The translations under genes and the position numbers were made by a program. The notes under the pieces are model-generated. The model was given only the letters and a program-made list of their open reading frames with translations. It did not search any database and had not been told where the DNA came from. A stretch of 64,000 nt of DNA from Larimichthys crocea (Eukaryota; Chordata; Actinopteri; Sciaenidae). How positions within the stretch are numbered: position 1 is the stretch's first letter; every line of letters begins with the position of its first letter. Shown piece after piece: positions 63,761 to 64,000 of this stretch. The DNA lies in the NCBI RefSeq assembly GCF_000972845.2, contig NC_040013.1:8954061-9018060 (forward strand), in the 5' to 3' direction.

Positions 63761-64000
63761 ATATCCTGCTTCTAATCACTGGATGGAAGGTCAGACTGTA
63801 CTGGATTCAGGTGAGCATGTGAATTACTTTAATGTCTTTGACTTTAAATGCCATTAAGCCAACTCTCCAACCAATACAGCTTCAGTGGAGCCATGCTATA
63901 TGAACATCTCCAGGATTAAATGATCAATTCTTGTTTTTTTGACCTTCAGGAATTCATGTTATCATAACTTTTATTAATAATTGTTCTTGTCTTCTTGTCA

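Larger units (their letters stand above)
53048..64000 (+). other. adgrl3: 5' part of the next adgrl3 intron, running off the right edge
   Basis: It begins with a good donor, GTAAGG, in phase 2. I looked for the next exon, which should encode the second half of the lectin domain with the CNNRTQC and DPCPGTYKYLEV motifs, and did not find it, so it should lie past 64000. Contents: 53100-55700 nothing recognised; AT microsatellites at 55751-55787 and 56490-56633; 57160-57700 and 58395-58610 repeat-free and possibly conserved; T19 at 57972; 59480-59870 a teleost repeat; 60240-62100 nothing recognised, including an unsupported 173-codon open frame; 62120-62590 a minus-strand retrotransposon tail with a trinucleotide tract and a palindrome; 63470-63760 possibly conserved. 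Confidence 0.8.

Noticed and set aside
53048..64000. Search for the next lectin-domain exon (CNNRTQC, DPCPGTYKYLEV)
   Set aside because: No matching codons seen on the plus strand; the exon is taken to lie beyond the window.

Overview
The window is vertebrate genomic DNA, almost certainly from a percomorph (spiny-rayed) teleost fish. It is AT-rich and almost entirely non-coding, with GT-AG introns, dinucleotide microsatellites and several interspersed repeat families that I recognise from percomorph genomes (for example the copies near 17.5, 22.9, 25.6, 35.1 and 37.7 kb). No bacterial-style genes, operons, CRISPR arrays, tRNAs or rRNAs were found.

Only one gene can be supported: the 5' coding part of a plus-strand latrophilin-type adhesion GPCR that matches adgrl3 (latrophilin-3) best. 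Exon A (coding part 29970-30024) encodes the start codon and signal peptide. A 22.8 kb phase-1 intron (30025-52838) follows. Exon B (52839-53047) encodes the mature N-terminus and the first half of the rhamnose-binding (SUEL) lectin domain. Its donor opens another intron that runs past the right edge; the exon for the second half of the lectin domain was not found and should lie beyond the window. Sequence left of about 29805 is 5' intron or upstream flank. No upstream non-coding exon could be identified there.

The most notable point is inside exon B. Compared with the conserved latrophilin reading frame, exactly five bases are missing after 52891. The exon is 209 nt instead of the 214 nt that its flanking phases and the family sequence require. 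The spliced frame then reaches a TGA at 52937-52939. This is either an assembly or sequencing error or a real disrupting allele or copy.

The remainder holds dispersed repeats, retrotransposon tails, microsatellites, a perfect 40-bp palindrome, a G-quadruplex-type tract, a 44-bp tandem duplication, two CpG-enriched patches just upstream of the two exons, and several repeat-free stretches that look like possible conserved non-coding elements. I see no evidence of a novel multi-gene system; the interest lies in the broken lectin exon and in possible regulatory DNA.
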